From Pseudomonas delhiensis (GTDB taxonomy: Bacteria; Pseudomonadota; Gammaproteobacteria; Pseudomonadales; Pseudomonadaceae): a stretch of DNA of 48,285 nucleotides. The stretch spans positions 1 through 48,285 of the forward strand of contig NZ_FZPC01000042.1 of NCBI RefSeq assembly GCF_900187975.1, read 5' to 3'. Of this stretch, positions 6,364-13,450 are shown piece after piece. The notes below the pieces were generated by a model. That model worked only from the letters and a program-made list of their open reading frames with translations, did not search any database and was not told where the DNA came from. The position numbers were made by a program, and so were the translations under genes. Positions within the stretch are counted from its first letter, which is position 1, and each line of letters starts with the position of its first letter.

Positions 6364-7382
6364 TACGCACCCCACTGAACGCCGGACAGCCAGGCAACAG
6401 AACCAGCCCGGGCGACTTCCCAGTTCAGGAAGCGTTCGGCCAGGGCGGCGGTGAGGTTGTTCTGCCAGAGCGGAAGGTACCCAGTACCACCTTGCCCATC
6501 GTCTACCTGGATGGTGGTGATATTGGATTGAAGGATATCGACACCCTCGTCGGTGAGGAGAATGCCTGCTGGATCGATCAGAGCCACCAGAGCGCCGTTG
6601 GAGTCCTTAGGTACTGAGTCGCTAGTCACAACTGGGACACCGAACAGCTCACCACCTCGCACAGTCAGACTGGTCTCGCCAAGCGACGCTTGCATCATCG
6701 ACAGCTCAAGGGCGGTCTCTGGATGCATGGCGATCACTGCGGTTTCGAGCGAGCCATCGAAGGCGGAAAAGAGTGCGTGGATGTCTGCTCGAACGGCATC
6801 GGCATCGCTGCCAGATGACGGGACCGGAGCGACTCCGTTTGTGATCGAAGCAGGAGAGTCGATGCCACCTGCGCTGGTTGGATCCAAGAAGGAAAGGCCT
6901 TCAAGAGCAGCGACCGGATTGACCAGATCATTGCTCACCGCGGATTCGAAAGCTGCGCCTTGGCCTTCAAGGAGTTCGTTGGTCAGCACCAGCAGTCCGG
7001 TGATCTTTTTCGAGTCGAGACGCTTCTGCTCGAAGGCAGTGTGAGTGGCCATCTTCGGCTGGCCCTGGGCAGTCCAGTAAGCAACCGGTCTCTCAGTTTG
7101 CGCCAGCACTCGGGTCTTCGCAGGGATCGCGCGGAAGGGAGAGATCGCGTTGATTTTGCCGATCAGGGAGCGAGTTTGAACAAGCTCGATGAATGCCCGC
7201 CCAGCGGAGCGGAAGTCAGGATCAGCATGTAGATCGCCGGTGGTGACAACGGCCTTCTCCAGCAGGCGAACCACGACGCTGGAGTGGCCGTAGAGGGTTC
7301 TGCTCACCATCAGAGCGGTCTGGCGATTGCCGCGGTTAGCCAGAAGCGCCTTGGTGAATTGAGAAAGGACGAGCTCGCGCAT
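6363..7382 (-). CDS. Phage major capsid protein (HK97 fold)
   Basis: The start at 7382 (MRELVLSQFTKALLANRG) has TGGAGA upstream; an earlier ATG at 7466 lacks a site. The 339-residue product shows the HK97-coat pattern. It has an N-terminal helical arm, a central block KKITGLLVLTNELL (about 128-141) and a dimer/E-loop-like region. A-domain segments include AVIAMHPETALELSMMQ and a C-terminal GVPVVTSDSVP...LIDPAGILL. There is no obvious N-terminal scaffold domain and no separate prohead protease or portal gene. A 98-base gap upstream, the longest in this stretch of the operon, may hold a late promoter, though I see no consensus there. Confidence 0.82.
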   Translation of the reverse strand: MRELVLSQFTKALLANRGNRQTALMVSRTLYGHSSVVVRLLEKAVVTTGDLHADPDFRSAGRAFIELVQTRSLIGKINAISPFRAIPAKTRVLAQTERPVAYWTAQGQPKMATHTAFEQKRLDSKKITGLLVLTNELLEGQGAAFESAVSNDLVNPVAALEGLSFLDPTSAGGIDSPASITNGVAPVPSSGSDADAVRADIHALFSAFDGSLETAVIAMHPETALELSMMQASLGETSLTVRGGELFGVPVVTSDSVPKDSNGALVALIDPAGILLTDEGVDILQSNITTIQVDDGQGGTGYLPLWQNNLTAALAERFLNWEVARAGSVAWLSGVQWGA

Positions 7383-7480
7383 GGGGTTCTCCAGGAAAAG
7401 ATGCTGGAGAAATGGTCGCGTCCTTGCGGCCTTGGAACCATGCCGCCAACTGACGTGGAAGTACATCAGCTAACGCGCAC

Positions 7481-7747
7481 TTACTCGGCGCCTATTTCTA
7501 TCCACACGGCGATGTCCCGCAGCCGGTAGCTAACCTGGCAACCCGACATTGGGATTCGATAATGCCTCGGTGCGCTCCCGTCGCCTGTTCGCATCTGTTT
7601 CAGATAGCCAGGTGCGATGTTGAGCAGCGCAGCGGCGTCAGCCTCGGTCACTCGTAGATCACCTGAAAGAATGATCCCCTGTTCGCGGCAGGAGGCGAGG
7701 AGCATCCGAGCGGTTGCTTCAACGCGATCTTCGAAGGACTCAGCCAT
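7481..7747 (-). CDS. HTH-domain phage protein
   Basis: The 88-residue protein has an N-terminal helix followed by a MerR/AlpA-like HTH: RVTEADAAALLNIAPGYLKQMR and then RHYRIPMSGCQVSYRLRDIAVWIE, the recognition-helix/wing/aspartate-Trp arrangement of excisionase-like regulators. It overlaps the upstream gene by 8 bases and stands last before the capsid gene. It is well placed to regulate the structural block. DNA target unknown. Confidence 0.7.
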   Translation of the reverse strand: MAESFEDRVEATARMLLASCREQGIILSGDLRVTEADAAALLNIAPGYLKQMRTGDGSAPRHYRIPMSGCQVSYRLRDIAVWIEIGAE

Positions 7748-8039
7748 GACGAACCTCCGCCCCGGGCCAGCGCCAGGTTGCCGCCTCGAGTGCCTCTGCC
7801 TCCGTCATCGGTTCCCCGATCATGATACAGAGAGGTTTCCCGCCAAGAGTGATCTGCCAATGGCTGCGGCGTTCCTGTCCATCGTTGGCTGCCAACTCCG
7901 CCAACAACTCCAGGCGGTGCACCTTGATGTACTGGCGAACGTCCGGGGTGAGTCTTGAGGCCGGTGAAACGACCAGACGCTTGCCATTCACCTTGGCGCT
8001 GAGCCCATGGTCATGGAGGAAGTCGATAGCGGCACCCAT
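7740..8039 (-). CDS. Small phage protein with TubC-like N-terminus
   Basis: The 99-residue product starts MGAAIDFLHDHGLSAKVNGKRLVVSPASRLTPDVRQYIKVHRLELLAELA when the two halves are read together. This resembles the TubC-docking-like domain often found in small Pseudomonas phage proteins beside primase genes. The C-terminal half (ITLGGKPLCIMIGEP...WRWPGAEV) is beta-rich. It overlaps the ATPase gene (TGATG) and the HTH gene (8 bases). Role unknown. Confidence 0.7.
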   Translation of the reverse strand: MGAAIDFLHDHGLSAKVNGKRLVVSPASRLTPDVRQYIKVHRLELLAELAANDGQERRSHWQITLGGKPLCIMIGEPMTEAEALEAATWRWPGAEVRHG

Positions 8040-9577
8040 CAGAACTCCTCCTTGTCGGTGTCATCCCACTGCGGAAGTTCTTCTCCTTCTTCCATTGGCT
8101 GAATAGGCGTTCTATCCGTCACATCGTCACAACCCGTGTCAGCCGTGGCTTTCAGCGGCTTTTTATCCGTCACATTGCTGGGGTGTGTGACGCTTTGAAA
8201 ATCGCTGGATGCCGCGCCGTTACTGGCTTGTGGCGGTGTGACGCTTGTAGAGGGTGCGACGCTGGAAAGGTATCGATCGAAGGCGTCACGGAACTGATCC
8301 AGGGAATAGCCTTTCTTGGTGTCGAAGCCCTGGCGAACTGTTCCGGATTTGATGCCGAAGTCAGCCAGCCTGTTCGCCAATTGCCGAGGTGAAATAGGCT
8401 TGCCCTTGTTCCAGGTGGCCCACGGTGCTTCCTCGTCTGCGACCAGGGCTTCAAGCAGATCGGCACTGAAGATCTTGCTGGCTTTCTTGTCGTCGAAGAT
8501 GGCTTTCACATCGGCCAGCAGTTCGGCGCCAATACTTGGCGCTTCACCTTCCAGGCCGTGGAGCGTGATGGCGGCATTGCGGGCCGACTTTGGCCAGTGC
8601 TCACCTACCAGATCAGCGATGGCCAGCAACGGTTCCCAGGTATCGTTGGCGCGGTCGTTCAAGCCGTTGATGGGGGTGGGTCTGGCCTTGCTGATCGACG
8701 CAGCAGCATCGAGGGAAAAGCGCGCCAGCCTCGAGCGCAGCCGCCCCCACAAGACCGGATCGGAGTGGCGCAGGCTCTCCACGTTCTCGCCTGGAGTGCG
8801 GCGACGCAGGCGCAAGGGCACGCTACGGTCGGCCAGGGTGTCGGCAATCTTGCCGATACCGCAGAGGGCCTTGGCGCCCCAGACATTGAACGGGGTTGGC
8901 ATGTGATCGTCGCCCACGCAACGGATGACGATTGCACTGTCCCGGGTAAAGCCAGCATTGAGGATGCCTCGGGCATCATCGTGAGCGGACAGGAAAGCAT
9001 CCACCTCATCGATCAGCAGGGTTGGCGACCACAACTCGATGGACCGGAAGAGGGCGGCCGGTGCGATGTTGGATACCTGCAGGGGGCGATTCGCCAGCTT
9101 GCCCAGGGCGGTGAGCAGGATGGACTTGCCGCAGCGCTTCTCCGGGGCTGTGATGTTGGCGATGGGAGCCACCTGAACCACGTCGACGAACCAGGTGAAG
9201 GTTGCCCATAGTGCGGCCGCTCGCAGCGTCTCCTTGTCGGCAATCACATGGCGGGCGAGGGCATGGGTGATGTCATCCAGCAGGTCTGCCCCATCCACGG
9301 GATCGGCCCATGGCTCGACCTCGGCGAAGATGTCGGAGTTTGCTGCCTCGCTCTCTGCTTCCCCTGGAGCGGTCAGGCGATCGAACTCCGACATGCTCAG
9401 CATCTTGGTTTCTTTGACCTGGATACGCAGTCGAGCGAACGCTGCAGGATCCTTCCCACGCATCTGTCGAAGCTGCTCCAGGATCGCTGGCGCGTACAAC
9501 GCGCCAGCATCGTTCTTGAGGCTGTGGATAGCCTCCTGGATGGGGCTCTCAGCTTTGAGCGTCAGGACTTTACTCAT
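8039..9577 (-). CDS. DUF3631 ATPase (replicative helicase-like)
   Basis: The 512-residue protein has a Walker A variant at about 144-152 (APEKRCGKS) and Walker B at about 186-192 (TLLIDEVD). A sensor-like region follows (VPLRLRRR, about 270), then a C-terminal DUF3631-type DNA-binding part (SPRQLANRLADFGIKS). The last 80 residues are Ser/Thr/Asp-rich and probably disordered. Such proteins replace the helicase part of P4-like primase-helicases in phage elements. It overlaps the Toprim primase gene by 8 bases, so primase and ATPase are split over two coupled genes. Confidence 0.85.
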   Translation of the reverse strand: MSKVLTLKAESPIQEAIHSLKNDAGALYAPAILEQLRQMRGKDPAAFARLRIQVKETKMLSMSEFDRLTAPGEAESEAANSDIFAEVEPWADPVDGADLLDDITHALARHVIADKETLRAAALWATFTWFVDVVQVAPIANITAPEKRCGKSILLTALGKLANRPLQVSNIAPAALFRSIELWSPTLLIDEVDAFLSAHDDARGILNAGFTRDSAIVIRCVGDDHMPTPFNVWGAKALCGIGKIADTLADRSVPLRLRRRTPGENVESLRHSDPVLWGRLRSRLARFSLDAAASISKARPTPINGLNDRANDTWEPLLAIADLVGEHWPKSARNAAITLHGLEGEAPSIGAELLADVKAIFDDKKASKIFSADLLEALVADEEAPWATWNKGKPISPRQLANRLADFGIKSGTVRQGFDTKKGYSLDQFRDAFDRYLSSVAPSTSVTPPQASNGAASSDFQSVTHPSNVTDKKPLKATADTGCDDVTDRTPIQPMEEGEELPQWDDTDKEEF

Positions 9578-10448
9578 GGGCAGCGCTCCAATTGGCCAGA
9601 TCGTTGAAGTCGGTCAAATGGATCGGCGCGGCATCAGGCCAGTCGGGGAACGTGACCATCGCACCCACAGCTAAGGCGGCTGCGGTTGCCGAAGTGCGGC
9701 CTGGATTACCTGGCGTCTGGCGATCGTCGTCGCCGGCAATAACCAGTTCCATCAGGTCGCCGTACTTCGCACGAAGGGCCAGAGCTACTGGCTTGAGGTT
9801 GCCGGCGTTCATCGCACAGGCGACGGGGCTGCCGCTGCTTTCGTGAATGCTGGCGCCGGTCGCCCACCCCTCGCACACGTACAGCCGGCGCCCCGGGGTG
9901 AAGTTGCCGAGAGGTGAATAGCAGCCGGTGATGCGGCCACCGCGCAAGAAGCGCTTGCCGCCGCCGGCATCGATGCGCTGCAGGTTCACCAGCACGCCGT
10001 CCAGGTAGAGCGGCACCAGCAGTTCGTCCCGGTGCTGGCGCAGGCCGTAGGAGCGAACCTGCTTGGCCTGCAGGTAGGAGTGAGTAGGATCTGCGCGCCG
10101 GGCACTGTCCCAGCGCCAGCCAGCGTATTCGGATGCCTGCTGCTGGCGCTGGCGCTGCTCGGCTTCACGCTGGCGCCGGGCCTGCTCGATGCGCTGGCGC
10201 ATCTGCTCGGCTTCGAGGGCTGTTACCTCGCCACGGTTACTCCAATGGTGAACCTCGCCGGCCTTCCAGCTACCGAAACACCCCGATGCGATGCCGTCCG
10301 CGAATAGCAGATACCATCCGTTGAGACTGCCCGTCCTGTCGCCCTGGACGTGGAAACGGTGAATGCTTCCATCGGCGGCAGGCAGCCAGTCCAGTTTGCC
10401 GAACACGCCTTGAAGGGCATCGCGGAAGAGAATCGATGCGTCCGTCAT
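9570..10448 (-). CDS. Toprim-domain DNA primase
   Basis: The 292-residue product begins with a P4-primase-like N-terminal domain (HRFHVQGDRTGSLNGWYLLF ... SGCFGSWK). A charged coiled segment follows (about 75-110). The Toprim core comes next: LYVCEGWATGASIHE (about 188-202, catalytic Glu), MNAGNLKPVALALR, and LVIAGDDDR (about 236-244, DxD). A C-terminal FNDLANW motif is typical of this family. It would prime replication of the element together with the adjoining DUF3631 ATPase. ATGA overlap joins it to the 72-residue gene upstream. Confidence 0.88.
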   Translation of the reverse strand: MTDASILFRDALQGVFGKLDWLPAADGSIHRFHVQGDRTGSLNGWYLLFADGIASGCFGSWKAGEVHHWSNRGEVTALEAEQMRQRIEQARRQREAEQRQRQQQASEYAGWRWDSARRADPTHSYLQAKQVRSYGLRQHRDELLVPLYLDGVLVNLQRIDAGGGKRFLRGGRITGCYSPLGNFTPGRRLYVCEGWATGASIHESSGSPVACAMNAGNLKPVALALRAKYGDLMELVIAGDDDRQTPGNPGRTSATAAALAVGAMVTFPDWPDAAPIHLTDFNDLANWSAAHE

Positions 10449-10663
10449 GCGACCCCCTTCGGCGGCGTGAAGCGATCAGCGAGGCGATCCAGTTGGCCAA
10501 TGAGGCGATCCAGTTCATCGCAATGACGGCCGGCGTCGCCCTCGGCAATTCGCAGTTGCATAAAGCCGATCAAGGTATCCACCAGCAGCACATAGCTGGT
10601 CCTGTCGATATGGGCAGGCTGCTCGCCGCTTCCCTTGTGCTTCATCGGCGTGACGTTATCCAT
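10445..10663 (-). CDS. Small phage early protein
   Basis: A 72-residue acidic/helical protein (SYVLLVDTLIGFMQLRIAEGDAGRHCDELDRLIGQLDRLADRF) overlaps the gene on each side (8 bases upstream, ATGA with the primase). No family recognised. The dense overlaps and the leucine-rich C-terminal helix support a real small gene. Confidence 0.65.
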   Translation of the reverse strand: MDNVTPMKHKGSGEQPAHIDRTSYVLLVDTLIGFMQLRIAEGDAGRHCDELDRLIGQLDRLADRFTPPKGVA

Positions 10664-10937
10664 GGGCCACCTCCCGGACGTCAGCGAAGGCCCGGAAAAC
10701 CTGCCCGTTGTTCACCTCATGCCAGTAGGTAAGGTCGTCCAGGTGCTCGACCAGAGACGACGTCACCACCGCACCAGCACTGTGCATGACAGTGCGGCTG
10801 CACTTGGCATCGGCCACGCTCAGGAACGGCCCGAGCAACGCCCGGGTGGCCTGCGGATGGGACACGTCGAACAGCTCGGTGGCTTTCTTCGGGTAAGCCG
10901 ATCCCGTCGGCGCGCAGGCGCCGTTTTTCATCGTCAT
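10656..10937 (-). CDS. Small phage early protein
   Basis: A 93-residue product is preceded by GGAG eight bases before the ATG. It contains PKKATELFDVSHPQATRALLGPFLSVADAKCSRTV when read across the two blocks, and ends SLVEHLDDLTYWHEVNNGQVFRAF. It somewhat resembles small Pseudomonas proteins of the DUF3077/DUF6124 type, but I cannot assign it. It starts five bases after the stop of the 181-residue gene. Confidence 0.6.
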   Translation of the reverse strand: MTMKNGACAPTGSAYPKKATELFDVSHPQATRALLGPFLSVADAKCSRTVMHSAGAVVTSSLVEHLDDLTYWHEVNNGQVFRAFADVREVAHG

Positions 10938-10942
10938 GGCTG

Positions 10943-11488
10943 TTACTCCTTGGCCGGCTTTTCGGAGGCTTTCACGAGGGCGAGCAGCGCATCGTCACTT
11001 CCCAACGCCAGCCAGCGGTTGGCCTCGGCGAGCCACTGCCCATCGCTCCGCGGCGCATTTGCTTCAGCGGCGCCGGGCCAAGAGGTTTCGATCTGGCAGG
11101 GATTAACCTTGCCTATGAAGCCCTTGATCTGGCCGCGCAGCCCTTCGAGCTCAGACTGTGTGCACGAGCGAGACTTTTCCGCCCAGGCCTCTGCGATATC
11201 GCCAAGCAAGCAATGCTTGATGACGTTTTCAGAGCGCTGGATGTAGTTGAGGTAGATGCCAGCAAGAGCGCTGCCGAGATAGGTACCGACCAAGAAATCG
11301 GTTGTCAGTGGGACATCCCAGTAGCTGAACTGGCCGTGATCCTTGCCAACGAAGGGGAGGGTGAAGAAATCGCCGCCGCGCTTTTGCGGTTTTTTGAAGC
11401 GCAAACGATTCTTCTGGGCCTTGGGGTAGGTCTCTTTCAGAGTGGTTGGGATTGCGTTGAGACGCTGAATCTTTACGGACGCATTCAT
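10943..11488 (-). CDS. Phage early protein of unknown function
   Basis: The 181-residue product has a basic N-terminus (RLNAIPTTLKETYPKAQKNR), a conserved-looking block (GGDFFTLPFVGKDHGQFSYWDVP) and a helical C-terminal half. The block TYLGSALAGIYLNYIQ may be a buried helix. ATGA overlap with the upstream 84-residue gene. No family recognised. A DNA-metabolism role would fit its place before the primase, but nothing proves it. Confidence 0.65.
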   Translation of the reverse strand: MNASVKIQRLNAIPTTLKETYPKAQKNRLRFKKPQKRGGDFFTLPFVGKDHGQFSYWDVPLTTDFLVGTYLGSALAGIYLNYIQRSENVIKHCLLGDIAEAWAEKSRSCTQSELEGLRGQIKGFIGKVNPCQIETSWPGAAEANAPRSDGQWLAEANRWLALGSDDALLALVKASEKPAKE

Positions 11489-11739
11489 TGAGCACCGCCT
11501 TTGCTTTCAGCAATGTTCGCTTGAACGATGGGGTGGTTGGCACGCATGCGGCACATGGTGAGATGGCAATCCGGATTCTCCTCGCTAACCTGATCAGCCA
11601 ATTGACGCATGGCGTGAACGCCAAGAATCGGGCCATATTCGGCAAGAATTCGGCCCTGGTGATCGAAGGCTCGAACTACAAAACTTGCGCGCGAGGCTGC
11701 CAGCGCCGACTCGAGCTCGAAATCAGTGATAGCGTTCAT
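11485..11739 (-). CDS. Small phage early protein
   Basis: An 84-residue product (MNAITDFELESALAASRASFVVRAFDHQG...) has two cysteines near the C-terminus (CHLTMC). It is joined by ATGA overlaps to the short gene upstream and the 181-residue gene downstream. No family recognised. Confidence 0.6.
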   Translation of the reverse strand: MNAITDFELESALAASRASFVVRAFDHQGRILAEYGPILGVHAMRQLADQVSEENPDCHLTMCRMRANHPIVQANIAESKGGAQ

Positions 11740-11894
11740 TGCTCATCCCCCATGATCAGGCGGATAGCCGCATTCAGGTCACGAATCGAAATCCACTGTT
11801 CACCATCAATGGTGCGCGCTCTGTCCTTGAGCATCTCTTTCAGTTGCTCGGCGGTGGGCTTAGGCTTCTTGGGAACGAGTTTGAGGTTACACAT
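11736..11894 (-). CDS. Very small phage early protein (52 residues)
   Basis: A 52-codon frame starts at ATG 11894 (MCNLKLVPKKPKPTAEQLKE...) and ends with TGA at 11736, overlapping the next gene by ATGA. It overlaps the upstream gene by 8 bases. The protein is a basic/acidic helix followed by WISIRDLNAAIRLIMGDE. The overlaps on both sides and the lack of spare sequence support it as a gene. Confidence 0.6.
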   Translation of the reverse strand: MCNLKLVPKKPKPTAEQLKEMLKDRARTIDGEQWISIRDLNAAIRLIMGDEQ

Positions 11895-12120
11895 GGCTCG
11901 CCTCCTGCTCTGCTTCTGCTGCCTCGCAGAGGTCGTATCCAGCGGACATGACGTAGGCCGAGATGGTCAGCACTGCTTGGTTCAGGCCATCGATATCGCG
12001 CTCTTCCAAGTTGTACTTGGAGCGATGAGCGGTTAGCAGATTGCACAGCGTTTCAAGCGCAAGGCCGGCGCCGACAAGGTTATTTCCGACCCGGCCGGAG
12101 AGGCGAGTGAGGCTATGCAT
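11887..12120 (-). CDS. Small phage early protein
   Basis: A 77-residue product (MHSLTRLSGRVGNNLVGAGLALETLCNLL...) is preceded by a strong AGGAGG six bases from the ATG. It is helical, with an acidic C-terminus (LCEAAEAEQEASHV). It overlaps the neighbouring genes by 8 bases on each side. Family unknown. Confidence 0.65.
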   Translation of the reverse strand: MHSLTRLSGRVGNNLVGAGLALETLCNLLTAHRSKYNLEERDIDGLNQAVLTISAYVMSAGYDLCEAAEAEQEASHV

Positions 12121-12376
12121 GGTCCACCTCCTGAGCTTCCAGGGCGCGGGCTCTCAGAGCGGCGGCAATCTCTTCGCAGGCATCGGCCCAGGCATCCCCT
12201 TCCAGGTTCTCCAGCCAATCGCAGGCGTTGGGCCGGGCTTCAAGGGCGCGCTGGATAGCGCGGTGGTGGTTGTAGCGAGCCAGGCGGACGGAGAGGGAGG
12301 AATTGCTACGGAGTGCGGCAAGGGCCATGGCCCGATGGGCGGCGGCGCGTGCTTTAGACGGATTGCGGGTGTGCAT
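12113..12376 (-). CDS. First early-operon protein, translated from a structured leader
   Basis: The ATG at 12376 has AGGAG seven bases upstream. The 87-residue product (MHTRNPSKARAAAHRAMALAALRSNSSLSVRLARYNHH...) is a basic helical protein of a type I recall in many Pseudomonas prophages. The frame stays open upstream to an ATG at 12655 that overlaps the AlpA stop (TGATG). A longer 180-residue form with a Cys/Gly-rich N-terminal half is therefore possible. The ribosome site sits in alternative hairpins, so expression is likely controlled at the RNA level. Confidence 0.7.
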   Translation of the reverse strand: MHTRNPSKARAAAHRAMALAALRSNSSLSVRLARYNHHRAIQRALEARPNACDWLENLEGDAWADACEEIAAALRARALEAQEVDHA

Positions 12377-12654
12377 GGTGTAGCTCCTAGAGTTGAGGAG
12401 CTGCCACCGATCGCGGCCAAGCGATTGGAGGGTGGCAGCTGTACGCGGGTTGGCCGACCGGGACTCTAGGAACCCGGCACACCCGAAGGTGTCCCACGCA
12501 CAGCCGCCATAACACGAAACTGCGGGCACAAAAAAAGCGCCTGCTTTCGGATGGAGGGCGCCTGTGCGCCTAGAGAAGTTCGACCGGCCAAGGTCGGCCA
12601 CGGGATTTACCGTGACGGCACCAATGTAGCTCCGAGGGGAGATGAGCGCAAGCA
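12377..12654 (-). promoter_or_regulatory. Structured RNA leader of the early operon
   Basis: Seen in the sequence: perfect 10-bp arms at 12399-12408 and 12431-12440 with a nested ATCGC/GCGAT stem; 7-bp arms at 12382-12388 and 12396-12402; 9-bp arms at 12385-12393 and 12463-12471. The last two pairings both occlude the AGGAG of the 12376 start, and the 7-bp pairing uses bases of the 10-bp hairpin. Two further small hairpins lie at about 12580-12614. Mutually exclusive folding could switch translation. P4 satellites control immunity by RNA pairing in the equivalent leader. Whether this leader does so is inference. Confidence 0.55.
12531..12567 (-). terminator. Intrinsic terminator inside the early leader
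   Basis: On the minus strand AGGCGCC and GGCGCTT arms enclose about 15 bases and run into seven T residues (plus-strand A-run at about 12532-12538). It lies between AlpA and the first early gene, so it could act as an attenuator of the replication operon. Confidence 0.55.
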
Positions 12655-12864
12655 TCAGGCGGCACTCCTCTCGGCGATACGCGCGTCCATCCAGGCACGT
12701 ACTTCGCTTTCCTGCCAAGCCGTGGTCATGGGGCCAAGTTTTACTTGAGAGGGGAAGGTGCCGTCCGCGATCCGACGATAGAGATCCGACTTGCTGAGCG
12801 AGGTGATGGAAAGCACCTCTTTGATGCGGATGAAGCGTTGGGGCTGGGTTGCATTGTCTGCCAT
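12655..12864 (-). CDS. AlpA-family phage regulatory protein (right copy)
   Basis: The 69-residue product has the AlpA winged HTH (RFIRIKEVLSITSLSKSDLYRRI, then GTFPSQVKLGPMTTAWQESEVRAWM). The ribosome site AAGGAGGG lies well placed before the ATG. AlpA proteins activate integrase transcription or act in excision of P4-like elements. Its stop overlaps an in-frame ATG (TGATG) that opens the long form of the next gene. It differs clearly from the second AlpA at 2315. Confidence 0.88.
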   Translation of the reverse strand: MADNATQPQRFIRIKEVLSITSLSKSDLYRRIADGTFPSQVKLGPMTTAWQESEVRAWMDARIAERSAA

Positions 12865-12946
12865 CGCACTACCCTCCTTGGGGCTGGTTGGGAGCGATGG
12901 CTAGATATTTCCGGCGAACGAACGGTAGCCCGGCTATGTTTCGCTT

Positions 12947-13450
12947 TTAGTCGACGCGTGTGTGCTTTCGGATTCTGGATAGAGTTGCACGGAAGGAGTC
13001 TTTTGTAGTTTTCCCTCCTTCAAACGTTACCTCTAGCTTGTCCTCTTTGGGGCATAACCCAAGTTCATCCAGAACGGAGACGTACTCTCCCCATAGCTCG
13101 CTTGGCTTCAGGTAGTCCCCTAGCGAATCCTTTTTAGATGCAAGCCCCTTGATGATTTCTGTGACGCTGGTTCGGCCTTCGTCTGACTCAACTGTGCTTC
13201 GGCTTTTCTTGGACTTGGGAGCTTGGTCTGCTAGGTAGAACTGTCCTGCGATACAAAGCTCGGCCACCATTTTAATTCGCTCCAATCCCTGAGCTCTAAG
13301 CATTGGATCGTCAGATATCGCCATCCTGGCGAACTGGATGATTAGGCTTTCGGTTATCTCGGAGAGGTCCTTGGTCTCAATATCTCCGCCTTCGAAGGTG
13401 AAGGCCATTTTGGCTCTCTTGTGGCGGGGAAGATTGGGCTTCTTGCTCAT
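12947..13450 (-). CDS. Unknown accessory protein coupled to the integrase gene
   Basis: The 167-residue, Lys-rich product (MSKKPNLPRHKRAKMAFTFEGG...) overlaps the integrase stop by ATGA. It has a helical middle (ESLIIQFARMAISDD ... LERIKMVAELCIAGQFYLA). Its codon use is more A/T-rich than that of its neighbours, which suggests separate acquisition. I recognise no domain. Direct coupling to the integrase suggests either a cargo gene or a recombination accessory factor. Confidence 0.65.
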   Translation of the reverse strand: MSKKPNLPRHKRAKMAFTFEGGDIETKDLSEITESLIIQFARMAISDDPMLRAQGLERIKMVAELCIAGQFYLADQAPKSKKSRSTVESDEGRTSVTEIIKGLASKKDSLGDYLKPSELWGEYVSVLDELGLCPKEDKLEVTFEGGKTTKDSFRATLSRIRKHTRVD

